A DNA stretch of 6,491 nt from an uncultured Eubacterium sp. (GCA_910577215.1 CAJTMQ010000067.1:1309-7799), one strand, 5' to 3'; numbered from the stretch's first letter, positions 1 to 6,491 are shown. Translations and numbers: made by a program. The notes: a model not told the origin generated them from the sequence alone.

Positions 1-203
1 TCGCGAAGAATATTGATTAAAAATGGATTAGGATTGGCTTTTACCGCAAAATATTCCTTAAAGCCCTTATTCCATGAAAATGCCTGAGCAACCTTTTCTG
101 CATTTTCTCTGATTCCTTTTTCATCGTAAATATGAAAAGGGGTAGGAAATTCTTTAATAATTTCCTGTGCTTTTTCCTTAGTTAAAAATGGTGTCTTATT
201 CAT
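1..203 (-). CDS. lysA: Diaminopimelate decarboxylase, N-terminal fragment (cut by window edge)
   Basis: The first 67 codons of a gene that continues beyond position 1. The readable protein begins MNKTPFLTKEK, then TPFHIYDEKGIREN (about residues 21-34) and FKEYFAVKANPNP (48-60). A PFHIYDE-like strand followed by YFAVKAN is the opening of the fold-type III (alanine racemase-like) PLP barrel of diaminopimelate/ornithine decarboxylases. Lys55 in AVKAN is the expected PLP Schiff-base lysine. The family enzyme converts meso-diaminopimelate to lysine and CO2 in the cytoplasm, the last step of lysine synthesis. The start is the ATG at 203-201, chosen because a perfect AGGAGG lies 5 nt upstream. It follows engB by only 9 nt with no terminator between them, so co-transcription with lon and engB is inferred. 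A related PLP decarboxylase acting on another amino acid cannot be excluded, because the substrate-specificity helix and the second active-site domain are outside the window. Confidence 0.85.
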   Translation of the reverse strand, partial: MNKTPFLTKEKAQEIIKEFPTPFHIYDEKGIRENAEKVAQAFSWNKGFKEYFAVKANPNPFLINILR

Positions 204-208
204 ACTTT

Positions 209-214
209 CCTCCT
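209..214 (-). promoter_or_regulatory. lysA Shine-Dalgarno overlapping the engB stop codon
   Basis: The minus strand reads AGGAGG at 214-209, then AAAGT and the ATG at 203. This is a full-length match to the anti-Shine-Dalgarno with 5 nt spacing. The engB TAG stop (215-213) shares its last two bases with this site, so ribosomes finishing engB stop on the lysA initiation site. This arrangement fixes the lysA start and suggests translational coupling. Confidence 0.85.
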
Positions 215-794
215 ATATATCCAGTGCCTTTGTTATAAGTGCTTTAATTTCATCAACACCCTGCCCTGTCACCGAAGAAAACGGAATAACAGGATATTCG
301 GGATTATTTAATTCTTCATAAATTGAATTAACTCTTGACTGATATTCTTTTTTCTTCAGCTTATCAGCCTTGGTTAATACAACTATAAACGGAATTTCCA
401 TTTGCTCAAGAAAACTGATCATGGAATAATCATCAGCAGTAGGCTTATGTCGCATATCGATAAGCTGAACTACAAGATTAATCATTCTGCCGCTTTGAAA
501 ATACCCCTCCATAAGCTCACCGAAGCGATCTCTTTCCTGCTTGGATATTTTAGCGTATCCATAACCCGGTAAATCAACAAAACGCTGATTATCAACATCA
601 TAAAAATTAATGGTAACGGTTTTACCGGGAACAGAGCTTACTCTTGCAAGGTTTTTTCTGTTAAACAGTTTGTTCAGCAGGGAGCTTTTACCGACATTAG
701 ATCTGCCTGCAAAGGTTATTTCAGGCTTGTCTGACGGCGGAAGCTGCTGTGAAATTCCAAATGATTTATCAAATTCTGCTTTATTAAAATTCAT
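213..794 (-). CDS. engB: Ribosome-biogenesis GTPase EngB (YsxC/YihA family)
   Basis: A complete 193-residue TRAFAC-class GTPase; family members are usually about 195-210 residues. All G motifs are visible: G1/P-loop GRSNVGKS (30-37), the G2/switch I segment VPGKTVTINFY (55-65), G3 DLPGYGYAK (74-82), G4 TKAD (141-144) and G5 SSVTGQG (173-179). GRSNVGKS, PGKT.TINF and DLPGYGYAK together are diagnostic of EngB rather than Era or Der. The family acts in the cytoplasm in late assembly of the 50S subunit and is essential in B. subtilis (YsxC) and E. coli (YihA). The gene begins 5 nt after the lon stop codon. No good Shine-Dalgarno precedes its ATG: the upstream bases read ACAGTAACAGCT. Translation probably depends on ribosomes terminating at lon. 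No in-frame alternative start fits better, since the next Met is residue 95, beyond G1-G3. The lon-engB pairing is common in Firmicutes. Confidence 0.97.
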   Translation of the reverse strand: MNFNKAEFDKSFGISQQLPPSDKPEITFAGRSNVGKSSLLNKLFNRKNLARVSSVPGKTVTINFYDVDNQRFVDLPGYGYAKISKQERDRFGELMEGYFQSGRMINLVVQLIDMRHKPTADDYSMISFLEQMEIPFIVVLTKADKLKKKEYQSRVNSIYEELNNPEYPVIPFSSVTGQGVDEIKALITKALDI

Positions 795-799
795 AGCTG

Positions 800-3205
800 T
801 TACTGTGTTACGATTGCTCGTTTATCCTTATTATTTTTTATAATCGGTTTAATTTCTTCTGCCGAAGGAACAGGCATTCGTTCCAGTGCTGCAGACAAAA
901 CCTCTGTAAAGCTTGAAACAGAAATAAAATTTATTCCGTTCTTAACTTCATCGGAAATCTCGGTTAAGTCTTTAACATTATCCTTCGGAATAATAACGGT
1001 GGTACAGCCTGATTTATAAGCTGCCATACTTTTTTCCTTCAATCCGCCAATAGGAAGTGCTCTTCCTTTAAGACTGATTTCACCCGTCATTGCAATATCA
1101 TTTTTTATGGGTATTCCCGTAAGCTCGGAAACAATAGCAGTTGTGATGGCAAGACCTGCTGATGGTCCGTCCTTAGGTATTGCTGCTTCGGGAGCATGTA
1201 TATGAATATCCTTTTTCTTATAAAAATCGTTATCAATTCCAAATGCAGATGACATAGAGCGTACATAAGAAACTGCGGTTTTTGCACTTTCCTGCATAAC
1301 ATCTCCAAGATTTCCCGTAAGCTCTATTTTACCTGTACCGTTTAATGCGGATACCTCTATAGGAAGAAGAGTTCCCCCTACTCTTGTCCACGCAAGTCCA
1401 TTGACAGTACCAACAAGATTATCCTTATTGATTTTGTCCTGATGATATTTTTTAGGACCTAAAATATCTTCAACATTCTTATTGCTAACCTTAAAGGAAC
1501 TGTTATCTGTTTCAAGCATAACAGCAGCCTTTCTGCACAATGAGCCAATCACCTTTTCAAGATTTCTTACACCTGCTTCAGATGTGTAGCAATCAATAAG
1601 TGTATAGATAGCATCATTGGAAATTTTAAATTCCTTACTGCTGAGATTATGCTTCTTCATTTCCTTTTTCAGAAGATAATCCTTTGCAATATGGAATTTT
1701 TCTTCTGCCGTGTACGAATTAAGTTCAATAACCTCCATACGGTCAAAAAGCGGAGCTGCAATAGTTGAAACATCATTTGCAGTTGTTATGAAGAGTACTT
1801 TACTTAAGTCAACAGAAAAGTCTATGTAATGGTCATTAAAGCTAAAATTCTGCTCGGGGTCAAGTGCTTCAAGAAGTGCAGATGACGGATCCCCTTTATA
1901 ATCATTACCGACCTTATCTATCTCATCAAGCAGAATAATAGGATTCATTACACCGCTTTTTATAACAGCATCAATAATTCTTCCGGGCATAGCACCTATA
2001 TAGGTTTTTCTGTGACCTCTGATTTCGGCTTCATCGTGAACACCGCCCAGTGCAATGCGGATATATTTTCTGTTCATGCTCTTGGCAAGGCTTTTTACAA
2101 TTGAAGTTTTTCCCACACCCGGAGGGCCCGCAAGGCAGATTATCTGACCTGAGAAATCAGGATTTCTTTTAAACACTGCAAGAGATTCAATAATTCTTTC
2201 TTTAACCTTATCAAGCGAATAATGCTCTTTATCAAGTATTTTTCTGCTTTTTTCAAGGTTGATTGAATTTTTAGTATATTTACCAAACGGAATTTCAAGA
2301 CATTTATCCAGGTAATTTCTTACAACCGTTCCTTCATGTGAGCCGCTTGGCATTTTCATAAGCTTATTGCACTCTTTAAGAAGCTTATCCTTGATTGAAT
2401 CACTGCAGACAAGGGATTTAATCTGATGTCTGTAGGCATCTGCTTCTTCAATCGGATTTTCGCCGTCACCAAGTGATTCGGAAATAACCTTTAATTCCTC
2501 ACGTAAATAATATTCACGCTGATTTTTGTCTATCTCCTCATGGACCTTATCGTGAATTTCTGCTTCAATTTCAAGAACCGAATTCTCTTTTTTTAATAAA
2601 ACCAGCAGTTTTGCAAGCCTTTGCTCAGTTGAAATTGCTTCTAAAATTTCCTGCTTTTCTTCATAGTCAATAAATGAATTGGAGCAAATGAAATCACACA
2701 GCTTGCTGCCGTCATTTATAGAAATAACATTTACCTTAACATCATTACTGATTTTGGGCACAATTTCTGCATACTTTTCAAATTCCTTTTTAACAGCACG
2801 AATATATGCCTTTAATTCCTTGCTTTCTTCTTCCTGAAGGCAGGCAACAGGCTCAATAGCTCCTACTATATACGGTCTGAACTGTGAAAATGCTAAAATA
2901 GTTCCCCTTTCAACACCTTCAACTACAACACGTATGTTTTCGGAATTAGGAATTTTTATCAGCTGCTTAACCTTACAGATTACGCCGAAAGAATATAAAT
3001 CATCTATATTAGGATCATCAACTGCGGCATCACGCTGTGCAACAAGAAACACCTGCTGATTTGCGTTCATTGCAGATTTTAAGGCTGCAACGCTCTTCTT
3101 TCTTCCGACATCAAAATGAAGCACCATTTCAGGAAAAACAACAAGACCTCTTAACGGAATAACAGGCATATTCATTAATTCACTTGTATATTCAAAATTA
3201 TCCAT
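800..3205 (-). CDS. lon: ATP-dependent protease Lon (LonA type)
   Basis: A complete 801-residue single-chain AAA+ serine protease of the cytoplasm that degrades misfolded and regulatory proteins. In order: the N-terminal LAN/PUA-like substrate domain (about 12-205, opening MPVIPLRGLVVFPEM), a helical linker with the conserved IDKNQREYYLREELK stretch (about 225-239), the AAA+ module with Walker A GPPGVGKT (360-367), the pore-region IRGHRKTYIGAMPG (395-408), Walker B IILLDEID (423-430) and sensor-2 region AGVRNLEK (544-551), then the protease domain. The catalytic dyad is Ser682 in PKDGPSAG and Lys725 in GGLKEK, 43 residues apart as in E. coli Lon (679/722). There is no transmembrane segment, so this is LonA and not LonB. 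The length slightly exceeds B. subtilis LonA (774) because of a lysine-rich tail after about residue 775. The ATG at 3205 has GAGG 5 nt upstream. It has its own promoter and is separated from clpX by a terminator; it continues into engB with a 5-nt gap. Confidence 0.98.
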   Translation of the reverse strand: MDNFEYTSELMNMPVIPLRGLVVFPEMVLHFDVGRKKSVAALKSAMNANQQVFLVAQRDAAVDDPNIDDLYSFGVICKVKQLIKIPNSENIRVVVEGVERGTILAFSQFRPYIVGAIEPVACLQEEESKELKAYIRAVKKEFEKYAEIVPKISNDVKVNVISINDGSKLCDFICSNSFIDYEEKQEILEAISTEQRLAKLLVLLKKENSVLEIEAEIHDKVHEEIDKNQREYYLREELKVISESLGDGENPIEEADAYRHQIKSLVCSDSIKDKLLKECNKLMKMPSGSHEGTVVRNYLDKCLEIPFGKYTKNSINLEKSRKILDKEHYSLDKVKERIIESLAVFKRNPDFSGQIICLAGPPGVGKTSIVKSLAKSMNRKYIRIALGGVHDEAEIRGHRKTYIGAMPGRIIDAVIKSGVMNPIILLDEIDKVGNDYKGDPSSALLEALDPEQNFSFNDHYIDFSVDLSKVLFITTANDVSTIAAPLFDRMEVIELNSYTAEEKFHIAKDYLLKKEMKKHNLSSKEFKISNDAIYTLIDCYTSEAGVRNLEKVIGSLCRKAAVMLETDNSSFKVSNKNVEDILGPKKYHQDKINKDNLVGTVNGLAWTRVGGTLLPIEVSALNGTGKIELTGNLGDVMQESAKTAVSYVRSMSSAFGIDNDFYKKKDIHIHAPEAAIPKDGPSAGLAITTAIVSELTGIPIKNDIAMTGEISLKGRALPIGGLKEKSMAAYKSGCTTVIIPKDNVKDLTEISDEVKNGINFISVSSFTEVLSAALERMPVPSAEEIKPIIKNNKDKRAIVTQ

Positions 3206-3210
3206 ATTAT

Positions 3211-3214
3211 CCTC
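3211..3214 (-). promoter_or_regulatory. lon Shine-Dalgarno
   Basis: The minus strand reads GAGG at 3214-3211, inside the purine-rich stretch AGGATGAGGAT, 5 nt before the ATG at 3205. This supports Met1 over the in-frame Met11 and Met13, which lie just before the conserved PVIPLRG motif and have no such site. Confidence 0.7.
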
Positions 3215-3234
3215 ATCCTAAAATAATTGTTTGT

Positions 3235-3263
3235 ATTATATAATATTAATAAAAAAAAGGCAA
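3235..3263 (-). promoter_or_regulatory. Predicted sigma-A-type promoter of lon
   Basis: On the minus strand a -35-like hexamer TTGCCT (3263-3258, 4 of 6 matches to TTGACA) is followed by exactly 17 nt and a perfect -10 box TATAAT (3240-3235). The expected start site is an A near 3228, giving a leader of roughly 22 nt that still includes the lon Shine-Dalgarno. The -35 box and spacer lie within the clpX terminator, so promoter and terminator share DNA. I see no CtsR-type operator (tandem GGTCAAA) and no CIRCE inverted repeat here, so nothing visible ties lon to the classical heat-shock repressors. Confidence 0.75.
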
Positions 3264-3282
3264 GTGGGAACACCTGCCTTTT
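3251..3282 (-). terminator. Intrinsic terminator of the tig-clpP-clpX unit
   Basis: Read on the minus strand, AAAAGGCAGGTG (3282-3271) pairs with CACTTGCCTTTT (3266-3255) around a TTCC loop (3270-3267). The stem has 12 pairs including one G-U wobble, and runs into eight consecutive T residues (3258-3251), four of them inside the stem. It begins 8 nt after the clpX stop codon. On the plus strand the wobble becomes an A-C mismatch and only four T residues follow, so it is oriented to stop minus-strand transcription. Confidence 0.92.
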
Positions 3283-3290
3283 AATAAACT

Positions 3291-4574
3291 TTACGCATTT
3301 TTCAATGTAGAAACAGTTAACTTTTTACTTTCCTTTTTCGGATTTCTCAAAATAATAGGCTCAGCACCGTTTCTTATAGCATCTTCAGTAATAATAATTT
3401 TTTCAACAGTGTGGTCACTTGGAATTTTATACATTAAATTCTGAAGTGAGTTTTCAAGAACGCTGCGCAAGCCTCTTGCACCTGTTTTTCTTTCAAGAGT
3501 AATATCAGCAACTGCCTCAAGTGCATCTTTTTTGAATTCCAGAACTACATCATCCATTTCAAACAGCTTTGTGTACTGCTTAATGATTGAGTTTTTAGGC
3601 TCTGTCATAATTCTTACAAGTGCCTTTTTGTCAAGATTATCAAGCACGGTTATAACAGGTATTCTTCCTATAAGCTCAGGAATTAAGCCATATTTAACGA
3701 GGTCGTGCTGAACAGCCTGTTTTAAAACCTCGGTATCATCAACCTTAACATTCTCAATGTTAGCACCAAAGCCCATTGATTTTGAGCCTACACGCTTTTC
3801 AATGATTTTTTCAATACCGTCAAAAGCACCGCCGCAAATAAACAGTATATTTGCGGTATCAATCTGTATAAATTCCTGCTGAGGATGCTTTCGTCCGCCG
3901 CCCGGAGGAACATTGGAAACGGTTCCCTCAAGAATTTTAAGAAGTGCCTGCTGAACGCCTTCGCCGCTTACATCTCTTGTGATTGAGCGGTTTTCGGATT
4001 TACGTGAAATCTTATCAATTTCATCAACATAAATGATACCGCGCTGTGCCTTTTCAATATCAAAGTCAGCAGCCTGAATTAAACGAAGCAAAATGTTTTC
4101 AACATCTTCACCAACATAACCCGCTTCTGTAAGTGTTGTAGCATCTGCAATTGCAAACGGTACATTAAGAATTTTTGCCAGTGTCTGAGCAAGCATTGTT
4201 TTGCCAACACCTGTCGGACCGAGAAGCAAGATATTACTTTTCTGCAATTCAACATCATCAGTTGCGGTGGAATAAATGCGTTTATAGTGATTATAAACAG
4301 CAACAGAAAGTGCGATTTTGGCTTCATCCTGCCCAATAACATATTCATCAAGCTTTTGCTTAATTTCCTCGGGACTGGGAAGAACAGCATCTTTCTCAAC
4401 TGAGGAAGCACGATTTGCAATTGGTTCAGCCTGTGCAATCAACTCATTGCACAAATCAACACATTCATCACAAATATAAACTCCCGGACCCTCTATTAGC
4501 TTGTGAACCATTGTTTCGGATTTTCCGCAAAAAGAACATTTTGTTGTATAGTTTCTTCCGTCATCTCTTGCCAT
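3291..4574 (-). CDS. clpX: ClpXP protease ATP-binding unfoldase ClpX
   Basis: A complete 427-residue AAA+ unfoldase of usual length. It forms hexamers that recognise, unfold and thread substrates into ClpP in the cytoplasm. The N-terminal zinc-binding domain has four cysteines as CSFC (Cys13, Cys16) and CDEC (Cys35, Cys38). The AAA+ core shows Walker A GPTGVGKT (119-126), the pore-1 loop GYVGEDVEN (152-160), Walker B IIYVDEID (180-187), the RKH loop (228-230), LIPELIGRIPV with the arginine-finger candidate Arg304, and sensor-2 GARGLR (365-370). The ClpP-docking loop reads MGF (267-269) where IGF is typical, a conservative change. The zinc domain and docking loop separate it from HslU, ClpA and ClpC. 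The ATG at 4574 is preceded by GAGG (4585-4582) at 7 nt spacing. It starts 19 nt after the clpP stop, so both protease partners come from one message, and a terminator follows directly. Confidence 0.98.
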   Translation of the reverse strand: MARDDGRNYTTKCSFCGKSETMVHKLIEGPGVYICDECVDLCNELIAQAEPIANRASSVEKDAVLPSPEEIKQKLDEYVIGQDEAKIALSVAVYNHYKRIYSTATDDVELQKSNILLLGPTGVGKTMLAQTLAKILNVPFAIADATTLTEAGYVGEDVENILLRLIQAADFDIEKAQRGIIYVDEIDKISRKSENRSITRDVSGEGVQQALLKILEGTVSNVPPGGGRKHPQQEFIQIDTANILFICGGAFDGIEKIIEKRVGSKSMGFGANIENVKVDDTEVLKQAVQHDLVKYGLIPELIGRIPVITVLDNLDKKALVRIMTEPKNSIIKQYTKLFEMDDVVLEFKKDALEAVADITLERKTGARGLRSVLENSLQNLMYKIPSDHTVEKIIITEDAIRNGAEPIILRNPKKESKKLTVSTLKNA

Positions 4575-4593
4575 AAAATAACCTCGTCAGTAA

Positions 4594-5184
4594 TTATCTC
4601 TTATCTATTACTTTGTCAACAAGGCCATATTCAAGAGCCTCTTGTGCGGTAAGCCAATTATCTCTGTCCGTATCTCTTGCAAGATCTTCAACGGTTTTGC
4701 CGCAGTTTTCTGCAAGAATTCGGTTTAATCTTTCTTTTGTCTGAACTAAGTTTTTAGCAGCAATTTCAATATCTGTTGTCTGACCTGTTAAGCCGTGACC
4801 TCCGATAAGAGGCTGATGAATTAAAATTGAACTGTTAGGCAATGCTATTCTTTTTCCCTTTGCACCGCTTGAAAGCAGAAAAGCACCCATAGAAGCAGCC
4901 ATACCAACACAGATTGTTGAAACATCACACTTGATATACTGCATAGTATCATAAATTGCAAGACCATCTGTTACAGATCCGCCCGGCGAATTGATATATA
5001 AGCTTATATCCTTTTCGCTGTCCTGACCTTCAAGAAACAGAAGCTGTGCAACAACAAGAGATGCTGTCTGTGAATTTACTTCATCTGAAAGAACGATAAT
5101 TCTGTCGTTAAGCAAACGAGAGAAAATATCCATTGAGCGTTCACCGTTACCGGTTTGCTCAACAACGTATGGTACTAATGCCAT
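4594..5184 (-). CDS. clpP: ATP-dependent Clp protease proteolytic subunit ClpP
   Basis: A complete 196-residue member of peptidase family S14, which forms the barrel-shaped double-heptamer chamber that degrades substrates fed by ClpX (or ClpC/ClpE elsewhere). The catalytic triad is Ser98 in GMAASMGA (94-101), His123 in LIHQP (121-125) and Asp175 in RDTDRD (170-175). The oxyanion-region motif NSPGGS lies at 65-70. The segment after the catalytic histidine, HQPLIGGHGLTGQTTDIEI, is three residues longer than in E. coli or B. subtilis ClpP (HQPLGG..GQAT), which shifts Asp to 175 from 172 in B. subtilis. The N-terminus (MALVPYVVEQTGNGERSMDI) matches the usual short propeptide or axial-loop region. 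A modest Shine-Dalgarno core AAGG (5198-5195) lies 10 nt before the ATG. It sits 22 nt after tig and 19 nt before clpX, the classical tig-clpP-clpX cluster. Confidence 0.98.
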   Translation of the reverse strand: MALVPYVVEQTGNGERSMDIFSRLLNDRIIVLSDEVNSQTASLVVAQLLFLEGQDSEKDISLYINSPGGSVTDGLAIYDTMQYIKCDVSTICVGMAASMGAFLLSSGAKGKRIALPNSSILIHQPLIGGHGLTGQTTDIEIAAKNLVQTKERLNRILAENCGKTVEDLARDTDRDNWLTAQEALEYGLVDKVIDKR

Positions 5185-5206
5185 AAAATCACTACCTTTT
5201 TAATAA

Positions 5207-6484
5207 TTATTCAATAACTGCTGAATCAACAATTAAATCTACTGCCTTATTTCTTGCAACATCTTCTGCAATGCGTGAAACAGGAACAGATTTCTTAACC
5301 TGCTCAGCATCCATTCCATAGTTTGCACCGATTTTAGCAGCTTCATCATTAATTTCTTCTTCAGTCGGCTCAATTTTTTCTGCCTCGATAACTGCAGTAA
5401 GAGCTAATGATAACTTAACCTGCTTTTCAGCACCGTCTTTAAGTGATGCCTTAAAGGTCTCTTTATCCTGACCCATATACTGAAGATATGTATCAAGATC
5501 AATACCGCTGTTCTGAAGCTGATATGAATATTCCTGCATCATTTCATCAGTTCTCTTAGCAAACATACATTCAGGAATATCTGCCTCCATACCTTCAACA
5601 ACCTGATCAAGGAGCTGATTTTCAATATCCGTTTTTGCCTTTGCTTCCTTAGAGTCTGAAAGTTTCTTTTTAAGGTCTTCCTTTAATTCATCAAGTGTAT
5701 CAAATTCAGAAACATCCTTTGCAAATTCATCATCAAGCTCAGGTAATTCAGTTGCCTTTATTTCATGAATTTTGCATTTGAATACAGCTTCCTTGCCGGC
5801 AAGTTCTGCAGCATACTCTTCAGGGAAAGTAACATTAACATCAAATTCCTCGTCAATGCTGTGACCTGCAACCTGCTCTTCAAAACCGGGAATAAAGCTG
5901 CCTGAACCAAGCTCAAGAGGATAATTTTCACCCTTGCCGCCTTCAAAAGCAACACCATCAGTAAAGCCCTCAAAGTCTATAGTTGCTGTATCGCCCATTT
6001 CTGCTGCTCTGTCAGTTACATCAATAAGGCGTGAATTTCTCTTCTGCATTGAAAGAAGCTCATTTTCAATATCCTCATCTGTTGCTTCGGTTGGCAATTT
6101 AGTAACTTTAAGACCTTTATATTCACCAAGCTTAACCTCAGGATATGTAGTAACAGTCATTGTAATTTCAACGCCCTCTGTTTTGCTCATAACGGGTACA
6201 TTAACATTGTTTGTATCAACTACATTGAGCTCTGCCTCTTCAAAAGCAGCTGAAACTGCTTCAGGATAAAGTGCATCCAAGGCTTCTTCAAAGAAAGCAC
6301 CTTCGCCATACATTTTTTCAACCATTCCCATTGTAGCTTTACCTTTTCTGAAGCCGGGAATCTGGATGTTTTTTCTGTCCTTTAAAAAAGCTTTTTTGCA
6401 AGCTTCATTAAAAGCCTCGCTATCAATTGTGATAACAAGTTCGTAGGTGTTTACATCAACTTTATTAGATGATTTAAGTGCCAT
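5207..6484 (-). CDS. tig: Trigger factor, ribosome-associated chaperone / peptidyl-prolyl isomerase
   Basis: A complete 425-residue trigger factor, close to the usual 425-435. It docks at the ribosomal exit tunnel beside protein L23, shields nascent chains and catalyses proline isomerisation. The N-terminal ribosome-binding domain (about 1-115) carries the signature loop GFRKGKAT (44-51), where the family usually has proline at the last position. The FKBP-type PPIase domain spans about 163-243 (GDTATIDFEGFTDG, then LGSGSFIPGFEEQVAGH). The charged helical C-terminal chaperone arms run from about 250 to 425. Glu and Asp are abundant throughout, as is normal for the family. The start at 6484 matches the expected MALKSSNKVD opening. 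Only 7 nt of upstream sequence are in the window, so its ribosome-binding site and promoter cannot be judged. The clpP start is 22 nt after its stop, with no visible terminator, consistent with one tig-clpP-clpX transcript. Confidence 0.98.
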   Translation of the reverse strand: MALKSSNKVDVNTYELVITIDSEAFNEACKKAFLKDRKNIQIPGFRKGKATMGMVEKMYGEGAFFEEALDALYPEAVSAAFEEAELNVVDTNNVNVPVMSKTEGVEITMTVTTYPEVKLGEYKGLKVTKLPTEATDEDIENELLSMQKRNSRLIDVTDRAAEMGDTATIDFEGFTDGVAFEGGKGENYPLELGSGSFIPGFEEQVAGHSIDEEFDVNVTFPEEYAAELAGKEAVFKCKIHEIKATELPELDDEFAKDVSEFDTLDELKEDLKKKLSDSKEAKAKTDIENQLLDQVVEGMEADIPECMFAKRTDEMMQEYSYQLQNSGIDLDTYLQYMGQDKETFKASLKDGAEKQVKLSLALTAVIEAEKIEPTEEEINDEAAKIGANYGMDAEQVKKSVPVSRIAEDVARNKAVDLIVDSAVIE

Positions 6485-6491
6485 AATTATG

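Noticed and set aside
795..812. Short direct repeat GTAAC...GTAAC at the lon-engB junction
   Set aside because: Only five to six bases repeat within coding sequence and spacer, which is expected by chance in AT-rich DNA.
610..843. Plus-strand open frame of 77 codons across the engB start and lon end
   Set aside because: It is antisense to two well-supported genes, has a low-complexity translation with no recognisable motif, and has no convincing ribosome-binding site.
3206..3290. Heat-shock operators (CtsR tandem heptamer, CIRCE) upstream of lon
   Set aside because: I looked for GGTCAAA repeats and the TTAGCACTC/GAGTGCTAA inverted repeat in the only sizeable intergenic gap and saw neither. 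The control region of tig-clpP-clpX is outside the window, so nothing can be said about it.
4079..4438. Second minus-strand open frame of 119 codons within clpX
   Set aside because: It overlaps the Walker A to zinc-domain part of clpX in another frame; its Leu/Met-rich translation resembles a frame-shifted shadow and not a protein family.
5934..6269. Plus-strand open frame of 111 codons inside tig
   Set aside because: It is the Ser/Val-rich complement of the acidic, Glu-rich trigger factor coding sequence, a typical shadow frame with no independent support.
1..6491. A novel defence, mobile or RNA-based system
   Set aside because: Genes nearly fill the window and all match conserved housekeeping families with intact catalytic residues. 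No transposase, repeat array, tRNA/rRNA-like segment or riboswitch-sized gap is present; the largest gap is 85 nt and is explained by a terminator, promoter and ribosome-binding site.

Overview
This window is a compact, AT-rich block of bacterial housekeeping genes, all on the minus strand. Read in the direction of transcription the order is tig, clpP, clpX, lon, engB (ysxC/yihA) and the start of lysA. All six are identified from their own motifs. The organism is most likely a low-GC Firmicute of the class Clostridia, probably close to Ruminococcus/Oscillospiraceae. This rests on the gene order tig-clpP-clpX-lon-engB, purine-rich Shine-Dalgarno (SD) sites, a consensus sigma-A-type promoter, and the overall flavour of the proteins. 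The genus is inference.

Layout from high to low coordinates: trigger factor (6484-5207) ends 22 nt before clpP (5184-4594), which ends 19 nt before clpX (4574-3291). These three look like one transcript. A strong intrinsic terminator (3282-3251) follows clpX directly. The lon promoter overlaps it: its -35 box lies in the terminator stem, its spacer contains the U-tract DNA, and a perfect TATAAT sits at 3240-3235. lon (3205-800) is therefore a new transcription unit. It runs into engB (794-213) after 5 nt and then into lysA (starts at 203), whose Shine-Dalgarno overlaps the engB stop codon. lysA is cut by the window edge after 67 codons.

Functionally, trigger factor meets nascent chains at the ribosome. 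ClpX unfolds tagged or damaged proteins and feeds them to ClpP. Lon is an independent ATP-dependent protease. EngB is a GTPase for large ribosomal subunit assembly. LysA (diaminopimelate decarboxylase) is biosynthetic and appears to ride on the lon-engB transcript.

All catalytic residues checked are present and no gene is broken. I found no mobile element, CRISPR array, RNA gene or novel system. There is no gene-free stretch longer than 85 nt. The most noteworthy feature is the interlocked terminator and promoter between clpX and lon; the other observations are small sequence variations.
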